A DNA stretch of 64,000 nucleotides from Echinarachnius parma (taxonomy: Eukaryota; Echinodermata; Echinoidea; Clypeasteroida; Echinarachniidae). The notes below the pieces were generated by a model. It was given only the letters and a program-made list of their open reading frames with translations. It was not told the DNA's origin and made no database searches. Below are positions 20,815-33,323 of the stretch, in pieces (positions within the stretch are counted from its first letter, which is position 1; every line of letters begins with the position of its first letter). Location: contig JBAMJV010007708.1 of the NCBI GenBank assembly GCA_037951105.1, positions 1 through 64,000 of the forward strand, in the 5' to 3' direction. The translations under genes were made by a program, and so were the position numbers.

Positions 20815-21428
20815 TACAGTGGAACCTCATTTTTTATAAGCATTGTTATTACAAGGTACCCTATAACATGATATTTCACATGTATCCAACTAGCTTAGGT
20901 ATCAAGTATGCATGTTTAAAGCAATGAACTCAATGTGCTCATTTAAATGAGGTTTCAGAGCGTAATATAACTAGTTAAGATGCCACGTTTGAACTGCAAA
21001 TTGTTGACAGGACCATCTAGAACAATATAAACAAATATTAGTTCATCATGAAAAATTGGGCCAGTGAGGTCGGGTTTGTTGGTTTGTTGGTACAGACATA
21101 CCTTTACTTTTAAAGGGCCTTTGATTTCTTCTACGCCTGAAACATTGGATGTTGCTAGAAATTAATGTTTTCCTTGTAGCCCAGTTAAACCGTTCAAATC
21201 AAAGCTACTAATATTTCAATAGCCAAAATTCTTAATTATTAAAAAGTTGGTTGTCCAAGTAAAATTATGCATTTAAAGGTTACGGTATTGATTACATTTG
21301 TGTGACTGGAAGCTTATTTGGCTGCCTATCCCTAAATGTTAATCTTGAACCCAGTAGACATGTGCAGGGAACCTCCGCGTTATAAATGGTACCTCGTTGC
21401 GAGCTCGTTATAATGGGGTTTCCCTGTA
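20815..21428. mobile_element. Tc1/pogo-like MITE
   Basis: It begins TACAGTGGAACCTC and ends with GGTTTCCCTGTA, an imperfect terminal inverted repeat with TA flanks. The CAGTGGAACC-type end is common in pogo/Tigger-like non-autonomous elements. It is about 610 bp with no transposase frame. Confidence 0.5.
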
Positions 21429-21714
21429 TGTACTTTTACTTAAGAGATGTTCTTCAAATAGTTGTTTTTAGTTTTGACGAGGAAGAAGAAAATACTTAGT
21501 AAGGATTGCAAAATACCACAATGTTTAAAGCGTAACAATGATTGTTTAATCAACATCTATTCTGAAACAGCTATTTATCTTAAAATATAAGATATCAAAA
21601 GTAAAGGTTGCGTTTGAATTTAGACTTTGCCAATATGAGATATTATCTGTAATTTGTATTTTCATTATTTCGTTCAAGGTTTAATATAATCATGAATATA
21701 TCGTATAGCAGTGG

Positions 21715-22492
21715 GGAGAGCTCGGTACATTGTATAACGTATTGTATATCGCATACCAATTATACGATCTACGACCTCTCTTCACCGTATAACGCTTATA
21801 CGGTGAGTAGAGCACATTATATGGTATAATGCTTATACCATGCAAAGTGCTCAATACCGTATAACAGTTATACGGTGAAGAGAGCACAGTATATTGTATA
21901 AGGCTTATACCATGCAAAGTGCTCAATACCGTATAACAGTTATACAGTGAGTAGAGCACATTATATGGTATAAGGCTTATACCATGCAAAGTGCTCAATA
22001 CCGTATAACGCTTATACGGTGAAGAGGACATTATATGGTATAACGCTTATACGATCTACTGGCCTCTCTTCACCGTATAACGCTTATACGGTGAGTAGAG
22101 GACATTATATGGTATAACGCTTATACGATCTACTGGCCTCTCTTCACCGTATAACGCTTATACGGTGAGTAGAGGACATTATATGGTATAACGCTTATAC
22201 AATCTACTGGCCTCTCTTCACCGTATAACGCTTATACGGTGAGTAGAGGACATTATATGGTATAACGCTTATACGATCTACTGGCCTCTCTTCACCGTAT
22301 AACGCTTATACGGTGAGTAGAGGACATTATATGGTATAACGCTTATACGATCTACTGGCCTCTCTTCACTGTATAACGCTTATACGGTGAGTAGAGGACA
22401 TTATATGGTATAACGCTTATACGATCCAAAGTGCTAAATATCATATAACAGTTATACGGTGAAGAGAGGTCAGTAGATCGTATAATGCTTAT
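21715..22492. repeat. P2: palindromic satellite, GTATAA-NNN-TTATAC
   Basis: About 20 copies of a near-perfect palindrome GTATAANNNTTATAC (centres CGC, CAG, GGC, TGC) are spaced 30-40 bases apart. They alternate between CCGTATAA...TTATACGG and GGTATAA...TTATACC/G forms. In the right part the array settles into a 74-bp unit (for example starting at 22072 and 22146) whose spacers read GTGAGTAGAGGACATTATAT and ATCTACTGGCCTCTCTTC. The left part is more irregular. Open frames across it are by-products of the repeat. Confidence 0.85.
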
Positions 22493-22780
22493 ACCATTTA
22501 GAGAATGATCTATAAAGCTATGTAATATTTCTTTGTATTAATTGTGCTAAATAAATTCTTATTTGATATGTATTAATTGCCTTTAAAAAGTATGGCTTCT
22601 TTTATTTCTTTTTTTGATGATTGAATGAATGCAAATTTGAAATGATATCATATCTTTGATTGACCGATTGCTTATATGAATGCTCACTTCTTTGATTGAT
22701 GTGTGTCTATATTAACAATTGTCAAACTAGCAAAATAAGTGACTGGAGATATGTGTTTTGTGAGATGAGCTTTGGATATA

Positions 22781-22920
22781 CAGTGTCAAACCTGTCTATA
22801 GCAGCCAACCTGTCTATAGTGGCCATAAAAATAAATCTTCTGTAGAGGAAAATAATGTTAGTGAACCTGTATGTAGTGGTTACCTGCCTGTAGTGGCCAA
22901 GTTGACTGTTTCCTTAGATG
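22781..22920. mobile_element. Fragment of a Tigger-like TIR element
   Basis: It starts TACAGTGTCAAACCTGTCTA with repeated CCTGTCTATAG(C/T)(A/G)GCC units, typical of the ends of pogo/Tigger-like elements. Only one end is present. Confidence 0.4.
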
Positions 22921-22941
22921 GTCAATGTACGCAGTTTACAT

Positions 22942-23440
22942 CTAATTGATATATTGTAATATCATTATAATGTAGCATATAATCAAATATTTGATAATAT
23001 TTACAATCCATAATATCTCATTTAGTCCATTTTGAAATAATTTGTTGTTATAATCAATATGTAACTTCCATGTAAGATTTTGATCAATTATCACCCCCAC
23101 ATATTTACACTGATTTACTTCATAAGGTTGCACCCGTTTAACTTTAATATTATTCCAGTATCATAAAAAGTCCTAATTCTTTTCCGAGAACCGATTAATA
23201 TATATTCTGTTTTGTGTTAGCATCAATAATAAGTCGGTTAGCATTACACTGGGCAACCCCTTCTAAATCTTCATTTATGGATGTCTGCATTTGACGTGGG
23301 TTATGCGATGAAAAGTACAAACAAGTGTCATCAGCGTAGAGGGATACTTTACAATGTTTAACGGCGTTTGAAATGTCGTTTATATATAACAAAAACAAAG
23401 TTGGGCACAAAAATGGAGCCCTGTGGGACTCCTTTTTTTC
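22942..23440 (-). pseudogene. LINE reverse transcriptase fragment, frameshifted
   Basis: On the minus strand GVPQGS (about 23410-23436) is followed in another frame by LFLLYINDISNAVKHC and YADDTCLYFSS, the RT palm motifs of a jockey/CR1-type LINE. After another shift comes YVGVIIDQNLTW, the thumb-region motif. At least two frameshifts break the frame and both ends are missing, so this is a dead remnant. Confidence 0.75.
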
Positions 23441-25316
23441 TTTCTTTTTTTTTACATATGCGAGTGAGGAGAGGCTTTCTACACAAACTGTCCTCTTATG
23501 TGCCCCTATGCCGCCCACACCCCCGTACTCCACTGTATTCCCAACTCCATATCGTTCATTCGAAAACTTAGATATCTGGCTTTTCTGTCGAGATATTCAC
23601 ATCGAGAGATCAGCATCGGTTCAATGAAACATGTAATTGAATTATGCTATTCAACTATAACCTAACTAAAATACGCCACACATTAAAATAAAATACAGAT
23701 TGTGAGAATGAAGTCAAAATATCCTGAATCAATTGTTGATACCACGAAAAAAGAGAAGCCGGGACTGTATTTTTTATATATTAAACGAATAAATTGACTA
23801 GCCTGAGAATGTCTGGAAATAAATCACTATCTAGACAAAATCTGTCATAATATTGCCTTTACATTGAGTAGCATCATTCTATTGCTACACCTGCAACAAT
23901 TGTGCACGGTCCATACTACATTATAAAGAGATTTTGTCCAAATCCACAAATTTACTTAGAACTCTAGTGGTTCTCTCATACCTTGACTGTTGCATGTGTA
24001 TTACCAATGGAATCATGAAACCGTTTTAGGTTTTCGAATTGCCATTTCGATAAACAAAATATATATATATATTATACGGCGAGTGGTTCGATTTATAACT
24101 ATATACTGGATAGTTATTACCATGTACACGCGTACATAGTCTGACGTGCGTTTTTAGAAATCGTTCCACAATATTATACTGTAATGGTCTGCAAGTCGTG
24201 TTTATTAGTGTTAGCATTAAACAAATTTTCAGATGTAGAATGCTTTCTGAAATATGTTGAACGATTGTATTGCTGAATGCTAACATGTTCTGCGTAAAAA
24301 CTGCATACCTCAAATTCCTTTCAAGTATCTAGAATATTACATCTTAAAATTGTAGATATGCTTTTTTTAAATAATATTATACACTATATTCAATCATAAA
24401 CAAATAGCATGTACACAAATCAATCTAGATTATCCCCTACCGAGCAGCTGGGGAAACAAGGAAAACAAAATAATACAATATTTGTATACATAACAGATGA
24501 TCAAATGTGCACTTCCATTAAACCTCATAAAATGATAACTTGATACCATTTTGAACATTAATGCATTCAGTACCATGGAACTTTCACGAATCATTCAGTG
24601 GACATACTAGATTACAGAAATACATTAGTTTTTACGAGCCCCTTGATCAGTCTTTGCACGTGTCAACAAAGATACTAGAGCGGAGCTCTTTAAGACTTAT
24701 TCGATGACCGATCGTATTGAAAAGTAGTTCCACATTAATAATAATAGTATGAATACATGACAGTCACTGTAACTCTCTATGCGCTTTACAAAAATACTAA
24801 ATCAAACAAACAAAATACATCATATATACATTCAGGTGCATCAGAAGAACAACTGCTTAAACGTTTATTACATATTGCTGTAAACTAGATGTTGAAATAA
24901 AGCTCTAAAACAAATCCTTGATCTAAACTGTTCTATAACGGTGGAAATTTATCACAAATTAGTTATGTATGTACATGTATTTTATGACTTTCTGTTGATC
25001 AAATGTTATCACTACTATGTATAATCTATACTGTAACTTTATTTTACAAAATTTGAATTAATATCTTAGTAAACCGAGGGAAAAAATAATCTATATGATA
25101 TATTTTCGATGTCTGTGACGTTGCGCTCTAAATCCCGATTACGGGGAAACTGTTCGATGAGTCAATCACACATATCGAAAAGCCCCAGAGCGCAGGCGAT
25201 AACTGTATACAGGACCCTATGCGCGCACACACGGCGTCGCACTTTGCCAATAGTCTTGCACACATCCTCAGTCAACGGCGTCAACCTACTTTTCGAACAC
25301 CAAATATTACACATGT
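23441..25316. other. Mostly unassigned AT-rich stretch with MITE-like ends
   Basis: About 23922-24060 and 24650-24690 resemble the two ends of the 30091-30470 MITE (CTAGTGGTTCTCTCATACCT; GTGTCAACAAAGATACTAGA), separated by unrelated sequence. A CG-richer patch at 25100-25310 has no supported frame. I see no gene. Confidence 0.35.
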
Positions 25317-28123
25317 GGGCAATTCCGTATGAGAGAAGGCAAAAACACCACATCTCAAAGTTGAGCAATCTTCCCTAAATCAAACTGTTATCGATAGAGG
25401 AAAACTTGAATTTTAGGAAACTGAAAACCATTTGTGTATAGCTCTATTGGTTTTGCAAATATTTCTGCTTGAATTGAACAGAAATTTATGACCTTTTATT
25501 CATAAATCAGCTTCATTTCATGAAAATAAAGTGAATCTTTTAATTCAATGATTGTTTCTGCTCTTTTTCTCATATTTTCCATACAATGTAGCAACAATCA
25601 CAAATTGTAAAGCATGGGCAGTAACTTCAGTGCATTTTTTTTTAAAGAAATTTTTGAAATCTATGCATATTTGATCGTAATTCCGTTACGATAAAACGTA
25701 ATAAGTTTTTCTCAATATCTTATTACTTGTTCTTTAGTCATGTCATTGTGAATTCTCTTCCTTCACCACAGTCCTAAGAACTTCCAACATAATTTTCTGA
25801 AATAATGTCACTACTTTTTCCAAAATTGGCGTAACGGTATTAGTAATTCCGTTACGTAACGGAATTACACGCACATGGTTTGTAAGGTATTGAATGATAT
25901 TGCTGTAAATAATTTTTTTTCTTGTTCTCAATGTAGAAATACCCTTTAAATAGCATGAACTGTAGCCATGTAGACAATAAGTCATTATACAAGTACTGTA
26001 CAATGTTACTTTATGTGACTCATTGTACCCACATGCTTCATATTGCATCAATGGTGATTTAACTAAATTGATACACGATAGATAATTTCTCTAATCTCTC
26101 CATGAACATAATAGAGATGATAATGTTCTATCATTAAATTAGTTTCCAGCAAGAACCACTTGACTGAAATTATGAAGATGCAGCAGATTCATGTTTGTAC
26201 TTTAGAAAGGGAAAAACAAAAACAATACAATTTTATTTTTAATATCCAGTGATTAGTATGACACTGGTGCTACATTTATTTTCTCACATTAATTTACATT
26301 CATGTATTTTAAGATATAAATCATACCTTCAACTTTCAAGGAGATTTAATATTAATAATTTTGTAATTGTATGTAGATTTGAATATCATTGATCAGTTAA
26401 AGGCTCATAACTCATCATTAATTATGTAAATTTGTATTAAACTGAAGCATATAAAATTAAACATAAATACAGAATAGGCTTCAAGATATTCAAAACTAAA
26501 CATAATACAGGCTAAGATACACATGTTTTATTCATTATCATAAAGTCAGAATACATTGAGTGTTCAGTGTGCTTCTGTATGCAGATCAAAGAAGAATGAT
26601 GTACAAAGTATTTGCATTTTCAAATGGGAATTCCTAAAGGTGTCTTTCATTTTTGGCAATTCCATATTTATATTTTATATGCCAACTTTTTGTTTGAGGA
26701 TCATACACGTTTATATCCGATATACATCTATACACGTATTTCATGGAATGGATGAAAATGCATTCCAAATTGATTTGAGAGTAAATTAAGATCAATTTAG
26801 GTTGAATTTATTAAAGAATAATTTTAGAATATAACAAGAGTTCATATAACAAATCTCGATTTTCTTGTAATTCTGTTACGCACACACATAACTTCAGGAT
26901 TTGTTCTGGTCCTTATGTAAGAGCTTGTGATGAACGATGCATACACATTCTTTACTAATGACTTTAAGCAGAAAAGCAGAAAAATGTAACCAAGAAATTG
27001 CATTTTCATGGGTGGATTTCACAGGCGTAATTCCGTTACAGTGACATTCGTTTGTCTTAAGGTAATTTCAGAGGTTAAAAAAGATCATTTCTGGAAAAAA
27101 AGATGTACCAAATTCAAGTTTGTAACTTAAATGATAAGTTTTTATTACCAATGAAGAATTTTTTGTGGTAGCTTTTGCAGAAAATCATTACATACATGTA
27201 GTTAGTGTTGAATGAAAGACCCCTTTCCGTTATGATTGTATTTTGGTCTCTGGACGCTACAGTGTTATAGATATGTAACAATCTTTGGTTCTGTTGTACA
27301 TGTACCTCTAGTACCCCTGCCAGTTATTAAAGTTTTAAAAACTGTGAAAGTGAAAGGAATTTTAAATATGATTAAGAAAACAGAGCTAAATATCACTTAT
27401 TTGTCATTCTGTAACAGTGGAATTACCCATTCACAATGCATTTCCATTCACACAGATTTCCAATATTCAGGAAGTTTACGAGGCTTTTAAGCATTGAAAG
27501 TTGAATGATTTGACCTGTTTGTGATTTGTAATTGTTTAAATGTTGCTTGATATTGATTATGTGCAGTTATTTAGCATGTCACATAATGTAGTACATTTTT
27601 TTTCACAATTTAACCATTTTTCTTGAAGTAAAGGAAAAATTCTAAAATGTTGCTTTTTTTTTCTTCAAATATGGTTATTTATTGTAACTTTCAGAGATGT
27701 AATTCCGTTACAAATTTGTGTAATTCCGTTACAGGTGGTCTTTTTTCAAAAAAGTGAATTTGTGAACTTATCATTGTGTTGTTTATGCACGTACTTGTTC
27801 CAAAATGAACTTGACATTATCAAGATAGAAAAAATACATAAAATCAGTTTCAAAGTGTCTTATATTTCAGAGAAACTCAACGCAAACTTGTAGCAACAAA
27901 AAAACTCCATTCTCCGGTAATTCCGTTACGGTCACACATATTGGTCTAGTGTGCAACAACACATGGAAGATATAAAACCATTTCCCTATCATGTTGTAGC
28001 CTGGTTACCCGTGCAACTTATATAAGTATCAAAATTTACTTAAGTCATGAGAATATTGCGCAGGGAATGAAATAATGAGCAAAAAACGTCTCTGAATGTA
28101 ATTCCGTTATGGTGGAATTGCCC
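25317..28123. mobile_element. P3: TIR element with dispersed GTAATTCCGTTAC motif
   Basis: 2.8 kb bounded by inverted GGGCAATTCC (25317-25326) and GGAATTGCCC (28114-28123). The motif GTAATTCCGTTAC or its reverse complement occurs near 25678, 25831 (degenerate), 25843, 25856 (reverse), 26867 (one change), 27027, 27411 (expanded), 27699, 27720, 27917 and 28098 (one change). The last copy lies three bases inside the right TIR. The first 360 bases from the left TIR contain none. No exact target duplication is visible (ATGT left, TGTT right, only TGT shared). There is no transposase frame, so it is non-autonomous. Boundaries are less certain than for P4 and P5. Confidence 0.65.
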
Positions 28124-28135
28124 TGTTACATGTAC

Positions 28136-29540
28136 CTTCAATCTCTCCTCCCCTCTCTCCTTTTATGATAATTTACATACTTTCAAAGGTATTCTTGTCA
28201 ATGGTTGATGTTCTAGCAATCTGTCACAGGTCATCTCCCCCTCCCTCTTTCCAGCTACCCTCTTCCTTCCTATCACTTTTCCATTTCTCATTTTCCCCCC
28301 ATAACTTGACACTGTTCCGGTCAATTTCTCCTCTCTCCTTTTATAATAATTTACATTCTTTTAAAGGTATCCTTGTCAATGTGTGATGTTCTCGCAATCT
28401 GTCACAGGTCATCTCACTCTCCCTCTCCTCCTCTGTCCTTTTATAATAATTAACATATTTTTAGCTCATCCGGCCCGAAGGGCATGATGAGCTTATGCCA
28501 TGCCGTGGCGTCCGGCGTCCGTCCGTCCTTCCTTCCGTCCGTCCGTCCGTCCGTCCGTCCGTCCGTCCGTCCACAGTTTTCAAAATGCTTCTTCTTCGTT
28601 ATTTTTCAACCGATTTTGATTCTGATTGTTTCATAAGATAGGGCTAGGAGGGGGATTTAAAACTTCTACACAGAATCGTGAAATTCATTATCTATGGTAA
28701 TTTATGCAAATTTATTCGAAATCACAAAAAATGCTTCTTCTCCTTCATTTCTCGACCGATTTTGATTTGGTTTGCTTTATCTGGTAGAGCTAACTTTGGT
28801 ACACTAAACTTCTACACAGAATTTTGAAATTTTTCTCCATTCATTAATTATGGTAATTTTTAATTTTTCAATTTTTTATTTTTTTATTTTTTTTATTTTA
28901 TTTTTATTTTTATTTTTTTTGTTTTGTTTTGTTTTATTTTTTTATTTTTTTAATTGTTTTTTTATTTTTTATTTTTTTATGAATTAATTAATTAATTTTT
29001 TTTTTTTTAAATTTTTTTATTAATTAATTAATTATTATTTTTTTTTTTTTTAAATTTATTTATTATTATTATTTTTTTTTTAAATTTATTTATTATTATT
29101 ATTTTTTTTCCCCATGTACCTTCCGGGGCGTCAAATTTATATTTTTTTCACTCTAATTTTTAATTTTTTTATTTTTATGTCCCTTCCAGGGCATCAAATT
29201 TTTATTTTTTGACCAGTTGAAAAGTGTACCACATGAAATTTGCGATATTTGATGTTGCGAGATGGCAGATGAGCGCTACGTCATTGACGTTCTGGTTAAA
29301 GGTATCCTTGTCAATGTTTGAAATAATAGCAGTCTGTCACAGGTCATCTCCCCCTCCCTCTTTCCAGCTACCTCTTCCTTCCTATCATTATAATGTCCTT
29401 TTCTCATTTTTTCCCCATAACTTGTCACTTGTCGATCTCCCCTCCTCTCTCCTTTTACAATACATGTTTTTAAAGACATCTTTAAGTTTAAAGACTTGTC
29501 ACTGTTTGATGTTCTAGCAATCAGTCAGGGTAATCAGCCG
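28136..29540. repeat. Minisatellite of about 175 bp, split by an insertion
   Basis: Units contain CCTCTCTCCTTTTATAATAA, AAAGGTATCCTTGTCAATG and CTGTCACAGGTCATCTC. Two and a half copies lie before 28461 and two after 29290. The unit is interrupted by the GTCC-rich element at 28461-29290. Confidence 0.7.
28461..29290 (+). mobile_element. GTCC-rich interspersed repeat (AGCTCATCCGG family)
   Basis: It begins TTAGCTCATCCGGCCCGAAG, has a short inverted GATGAGCTTATGCCATG, then a (GTCC)n tract at 28505-28572, and ends near GGCAGATGAGC then GCTACGTCATTGACGTTCTG. From memory, repeats with this start and a CGTCCGTCC tract are abundant in marine invertebrate genomes. I cannot assign it to a superfamily. 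Its 28860-29190 section is degenerate T-rich low-complexity DNA. Confidence 0.6.
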
Positions 29541-30088
29541 TGAACTGTTTGTCTTTTTGAGGAGTCGGAAATTGTTACGACTTGAGTCTTCCTCGTTTTT
29601 CAGCATTTCTTTCAGGCTTTTCCCTGAAGGCTTTTTTTCCTCCTTTTTTTTGGTTGATGGCACAAATTATTCATGCTCGAATCATTGGTTGTCACTCGTC
29701 ATTCCAGGCTGCCATGAATTATTAATACATGTATAAGCACACGACTGATTACATGATTAAATGCAATTCTCAGAGTGCAGTTCCATCGTGTGTATGTGTG
29801 TGTTTTCATTTCTAAAATATTCCTTTTTTAATTAGTTGATTGAAAATCTATCAAACTCGTCAAAGTGCCTACATAATTTGTTTTTTATTAATATTTCTCT
29901 TGAGCTTGAATACTACTAATTTATGTTTTTTGTAGGTCTACAGCATGTCACATTAGAGAAGATTGAATATATATAATTAATACGTTTTGGTTTTTACTAG
30001 AGCATCATGACTCTTTTAGTCATCAAAAGATAATTGGCTATATACTTGTCTGCAAGGAGTCGACTTACTCGGTCGTAATTCAATATCT
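29541..30088. other. No feature seen
   Basis: AT-rich unique-looking sequence without a supported frame or repeat. Confidence 0.4.
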
Positions 30089-30090
30089 TA

Positions 30091-30470
30091 AAGGGACTTA
30101 GTAACATTGTCCAAATCCTCAAAATAAATTTTTCATTCTAGTGGTTCCCTCATACCTTGTTGTATTCGTATTAACAATAAAATCATGGGACAGGTTTCGG
30201 TTTTTCAAATTTGCCTTTCGTTACAAAGATATGTACGATCGAAGTATTCAGATAAGAAAAACTCCGGGCAAGTTTTTCTTCTGTGTACAAAGTGAGTAGA
30301 GTGAGTTATTGAATATCACTTTGCATTTTCGCTCATTACTTGGCCATGCAATGTCCATTTGACTTGATATTTTCACACAATACCCTGTGGACATATGAGA
30401 TAACAATAATATACATTGCATCAACCATTCATCACTTTTTGCACATGTCAACAAAGTTACTAGATCCCTT
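30091..30470. mobile_element. TA-target MITE, second family
   Basis: The ends AAGGGACTTAGTAACATTGT and ACAAAGTTACTAGATCCCTT form an imperfect TIR flanked by TA on both sides. It is 380 bp and non-coding. Related copies are at 61236-61451 (left part) and 41323-41572 (worn), and possibly around 23922-24690. Confidence 0.7.
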
Positions 30471-30539
30471 TAATTAGATCACGCATCTGTCCTGTTGTCA
30501 TGGACTGGCAAGTTGCTATGTGTATGAATTAAAGATTGT

Positions 30540-30736
30540 CATGCGTGGGAATGTAGAGGGCACTGTTCGAAATGCTCCGCTGCGGATCACCATTTGTGAC
30601 TACATGTAGGCTAGTTTGTGCGCACTACCTGTACATAACACTGAGCCAATGTGTATTTCGCACGGTGCGCAAGGCGTTCGCAAGATGGCACACCACATCC
30701 GATTTACGAATGATACAAATCTAAACCATGCACCTT
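30540..30736. mobile_element. Short CG-rich MITE copy
   Basis: It shares GCGCACTACCTGTACATAAC, CACGGTGCGCAA and GCAAGATGGC blocks with the element inserted in the copia LTR at 41132-41291. It is likely the same family; the left end is unclear. Confidence 0.45.
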
Positions 30737-30737
30737 T

Positions 30738-31173
30738 AAAGGACAATGTATGGCTTTCGGCTACTATGATCATTTAGAGGATGAACAGACATTTAATTTG
30801 ATACATGACTTGGCAATTTTGGCCTACTGGATCCCATGAAATCCTGTGAACATATCCAAATTTTACAAATTTTTACGGCAGCAAAAGATGATGAGAGCGG
30901 CCATGTTCGTGTAACTACCTGACATGCTTCGCAAATTATGACATGTGCGGACTGTCCAAACTGATTTGCAGACTCATCAAAGCGTCTACAAGTATTCAAA
31001 CAATGGTTTAGTGCGATGAATGCAATGGCGGCCTCCAGCGTTCGCGTGGATGTGTACCCGATTATGTTTGCACATATTTCTTCCAAAGCAGAAATCTGAG
31101 TCGGGGTAATGTTATGCGAAATGAACAAGCATATTACGATGTATAAAGTAGGATAAACTGCATTGGCCTTTAA
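30738..31173. mobile_element. Possible MITE with AAAGGACAATG-type ends
   Basis: The ends AAAGGACAATGTATGG and CTGCATTGGCCTTT pair as a 14-base imperfect TIR. The minus-strand frame inside (111 codons) has no recognisable domain. It is tandem to the preceding MITE. Confidence 0.4.
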
Positions 31174-31470
31174 AGGAAAGCTATATGATGCTGGCTCTTT
31201 GGATTCATGGAACTAATGAAAGCATACAATCTAATGTCCTTTCTAGGGTTCTCTATTATATTTCCTCTTGGGTATCACTAATAATAAAAATACTCATGCT
31301 TGTTAAAATCTAGACCACTGTTCTCTATTTACTTAATGTACTGCCCACTGGATGCTGCCATGTTCAAAACAGTACATCAAATTGTCTAAACTGTTTATCT
31401 TTTGTTGTTTTTTCATGAGCTTGAATAGTTTGAGGGTATTAGTTTTTTCTTTATAATTGGGAGTATCAAT

Positions 31471-32872
31471 TTTTCAATTCAATTTTGGTTTATTAAAATA
31501 CTGAGTAAAAAGTCCGAAGACTAAACATGTCAGTTTACAACATTTGGAAATATAACAAAGTAAACACATTTAGTATGTACTGTACAAAATAAATAATGAG
31601 TTATCACCTCGCCAAAAATGTACTAAAAAATTAAACAAATAAAACATTCATTTAGAGATATTCAATATATTACTGTATAATCATAAAAAACCATCATAAT
31701 AAAACAAAGTACTGAGTGAGATAATGCAAGGTCCTACCAAATTAAAGGAGAAAATTATGAAAGTATGAATCTCTTTAAAGTTAAACAATCAATACCAACA
31801 ACTAAAATAATGAGTATTATAATTTTAAAATGTGATCTCTAAAATCTGAAAGGTGATATAGTTAAAACTTCCAAGCAATCAAATACATAAACTGACTTAA
31901 GTTTAAGTAAAAATACTAAAAACAAAATACATTAATGAATGAAGCAAATCATGTATTTAAAACAAAACATGATAAAAATCATTTTACAGATTGGCAAATT
32001 AAATTATTATATTGCTAATGAGGGCATTATAAATTCAAAATCAAATCGTAGATATAATATTGAAAGTAATTTTACCATGCAATAGTGAAATATTAAGAAA
32101 TTTTACTGTTAACTGAAACATTAACCAGAAATGAGCTAATATATAAATTAATCACATAAAATTGCAGACATCTATACATGTGAGGTATCAAGGATTAAGA
32201 AATAAAAAAGAAATCAAAATTAATACGGCCTTCTTTAATCAACATATAATATTTATCAATTAGTGAGATGTGAATGTTCACAATAATACAACAGGAGCAA
32301 CTTAAAGGGCCCATACTAACACATTGAATTCAAGAGTTTTATGAAGTAAGGAATGGGAGAGAGCATGCGTCTTTGGGTCCGTATACGAGGTAATGTTATA
32401 TGTTCAGAGTTCCGGAGATTGCGACCTATGATTATTTCTCTACTTTGCGGCAAGAGATGGCGATGGTCAGGAGAGGTAAGGACCGCTTTGGCAAATTTGG
32501 TTGCTAGTTGGAGACGCCTATTGCTAAGGGATTCAAGTTTTAAAGACTCTAGGAGTTCACTATATGGTAGTAAGTTGGGGTAAACGATAATCCTCAAAGC
32601 TCGCTTCTGGATACGTTCAATGTTTTCAGCCTGAGCTTTGGTGATACCAGAAGTCCAGACGGGAGCCGCAAATTCAATTTCAGTCGTCTGAGCAGCGTCG
32701 TTGGCTAATACCAGAAATAATATCGGCCCCAAACGTGTTCCCTGCGGCACTCCACAAGTGATGGAATTCTCCTGGGAGGTTGTTCCATGGTAGCAGACAG
32801 TTTGTGATCTCTGAGACAAGAAGCTACATAAGGTAGGGATGATAGAGCGATCTACTCCTAACCCATGGCACT
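31471..32872 (-). mobile_element. LINE remnant, 3' half with intact tail
   Basis: Minus strand: a partial RT frame (see 32316-32872), about 840 bp of 3' UTR, then AATAAA followed by a TTGAATTGAAAAA-type tail ending near 31471. The same tail type ends the LINE at 61562, so the two belong to related families. Upstream it is cut by the MITE at 32874-33323. Confidence 0.65.
32316..32872 (-). pseudogene. LINE RT with catalytic box deleted
   Basis: Reads GVDRSIIPTLCSFLSQ, then CGVPQGTRLGPILFLVLAND, then jumps directly to FAAPVWTSGITKAQ and ERIQKRALRII. The segment that should carry the FADD catalytic motif and the thumb is missing in frame, so no active polymerase can be made. The frame upstream of 32872 (to 32981) belongs to the inserted MITE. 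Confidence 0.75.
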
Positions 32873-32873
32873 T

Positions 32874-33323
32874 AAAGGACCTATAGCGTCTAGATGGCCT
32901 AATTTTCACAATTCGGCTCTCTATATGTAATTTTTCCTGAAGAAAAAGAATTTGGCAGTCATTTCTCATGAAATTGATCAATTTTGGGGTAATTAGTAAA
33001 TATCTAATTGTCCTGGGAACGCCCCTTTTAAATCGCCAAAATGTGACGTCATCTAAAGTACGGACTAATGAACTAAATTCTGTAGATGACGCGTCATGAC
33101 GTAAGCCAATGAATTGTCAATGACATGTCAATCACGCTGCCGATTCTGGACCCTAAATGTGGGTGGGGCGTAAACTGGCTGCTAAATGAGATTTGGCATC
33201 AGAAAATTAGTCTTAAATCATACTGTGTTTATTTTCATGGATTTTTTTTTCGGCAGACCTATTTTACAAGTCATCAACTATGAAATAAGTGCCAAAGTAT
33301 GTTGTATTCTTTAGGTCCTTTAA
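32874..33323. mobile_element. MITE inserted in LINE
   Basis: The ends TTAAAGGACCTATAGCG and TTTAGGTCCTTTAA form a TIR of about 12 bases around 450 bp of non-coding DNA. Insertion into the LINE coding strand truncates its frame. Confidence 0.6.

Noticed and set aside
21690..22031. 113-codon frame with repeated peptide
   Set aside because: Translation of the palindromic satellite, not a gene.
24026..24313. 95-codon minus frame
   Set aside because: No motif and overlaps a worn MITE-like region.
25100..25368. CG-richer patch with a 68-89 codon frame on each strand
   Set aside because: Could be a promoter or exon remnant, but no splice or domain evidence.
30793..31128. 111-codon minus-strand frame
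   Set aside because: Inside a probable MITE; no recognisable domain or homologous copy seen.
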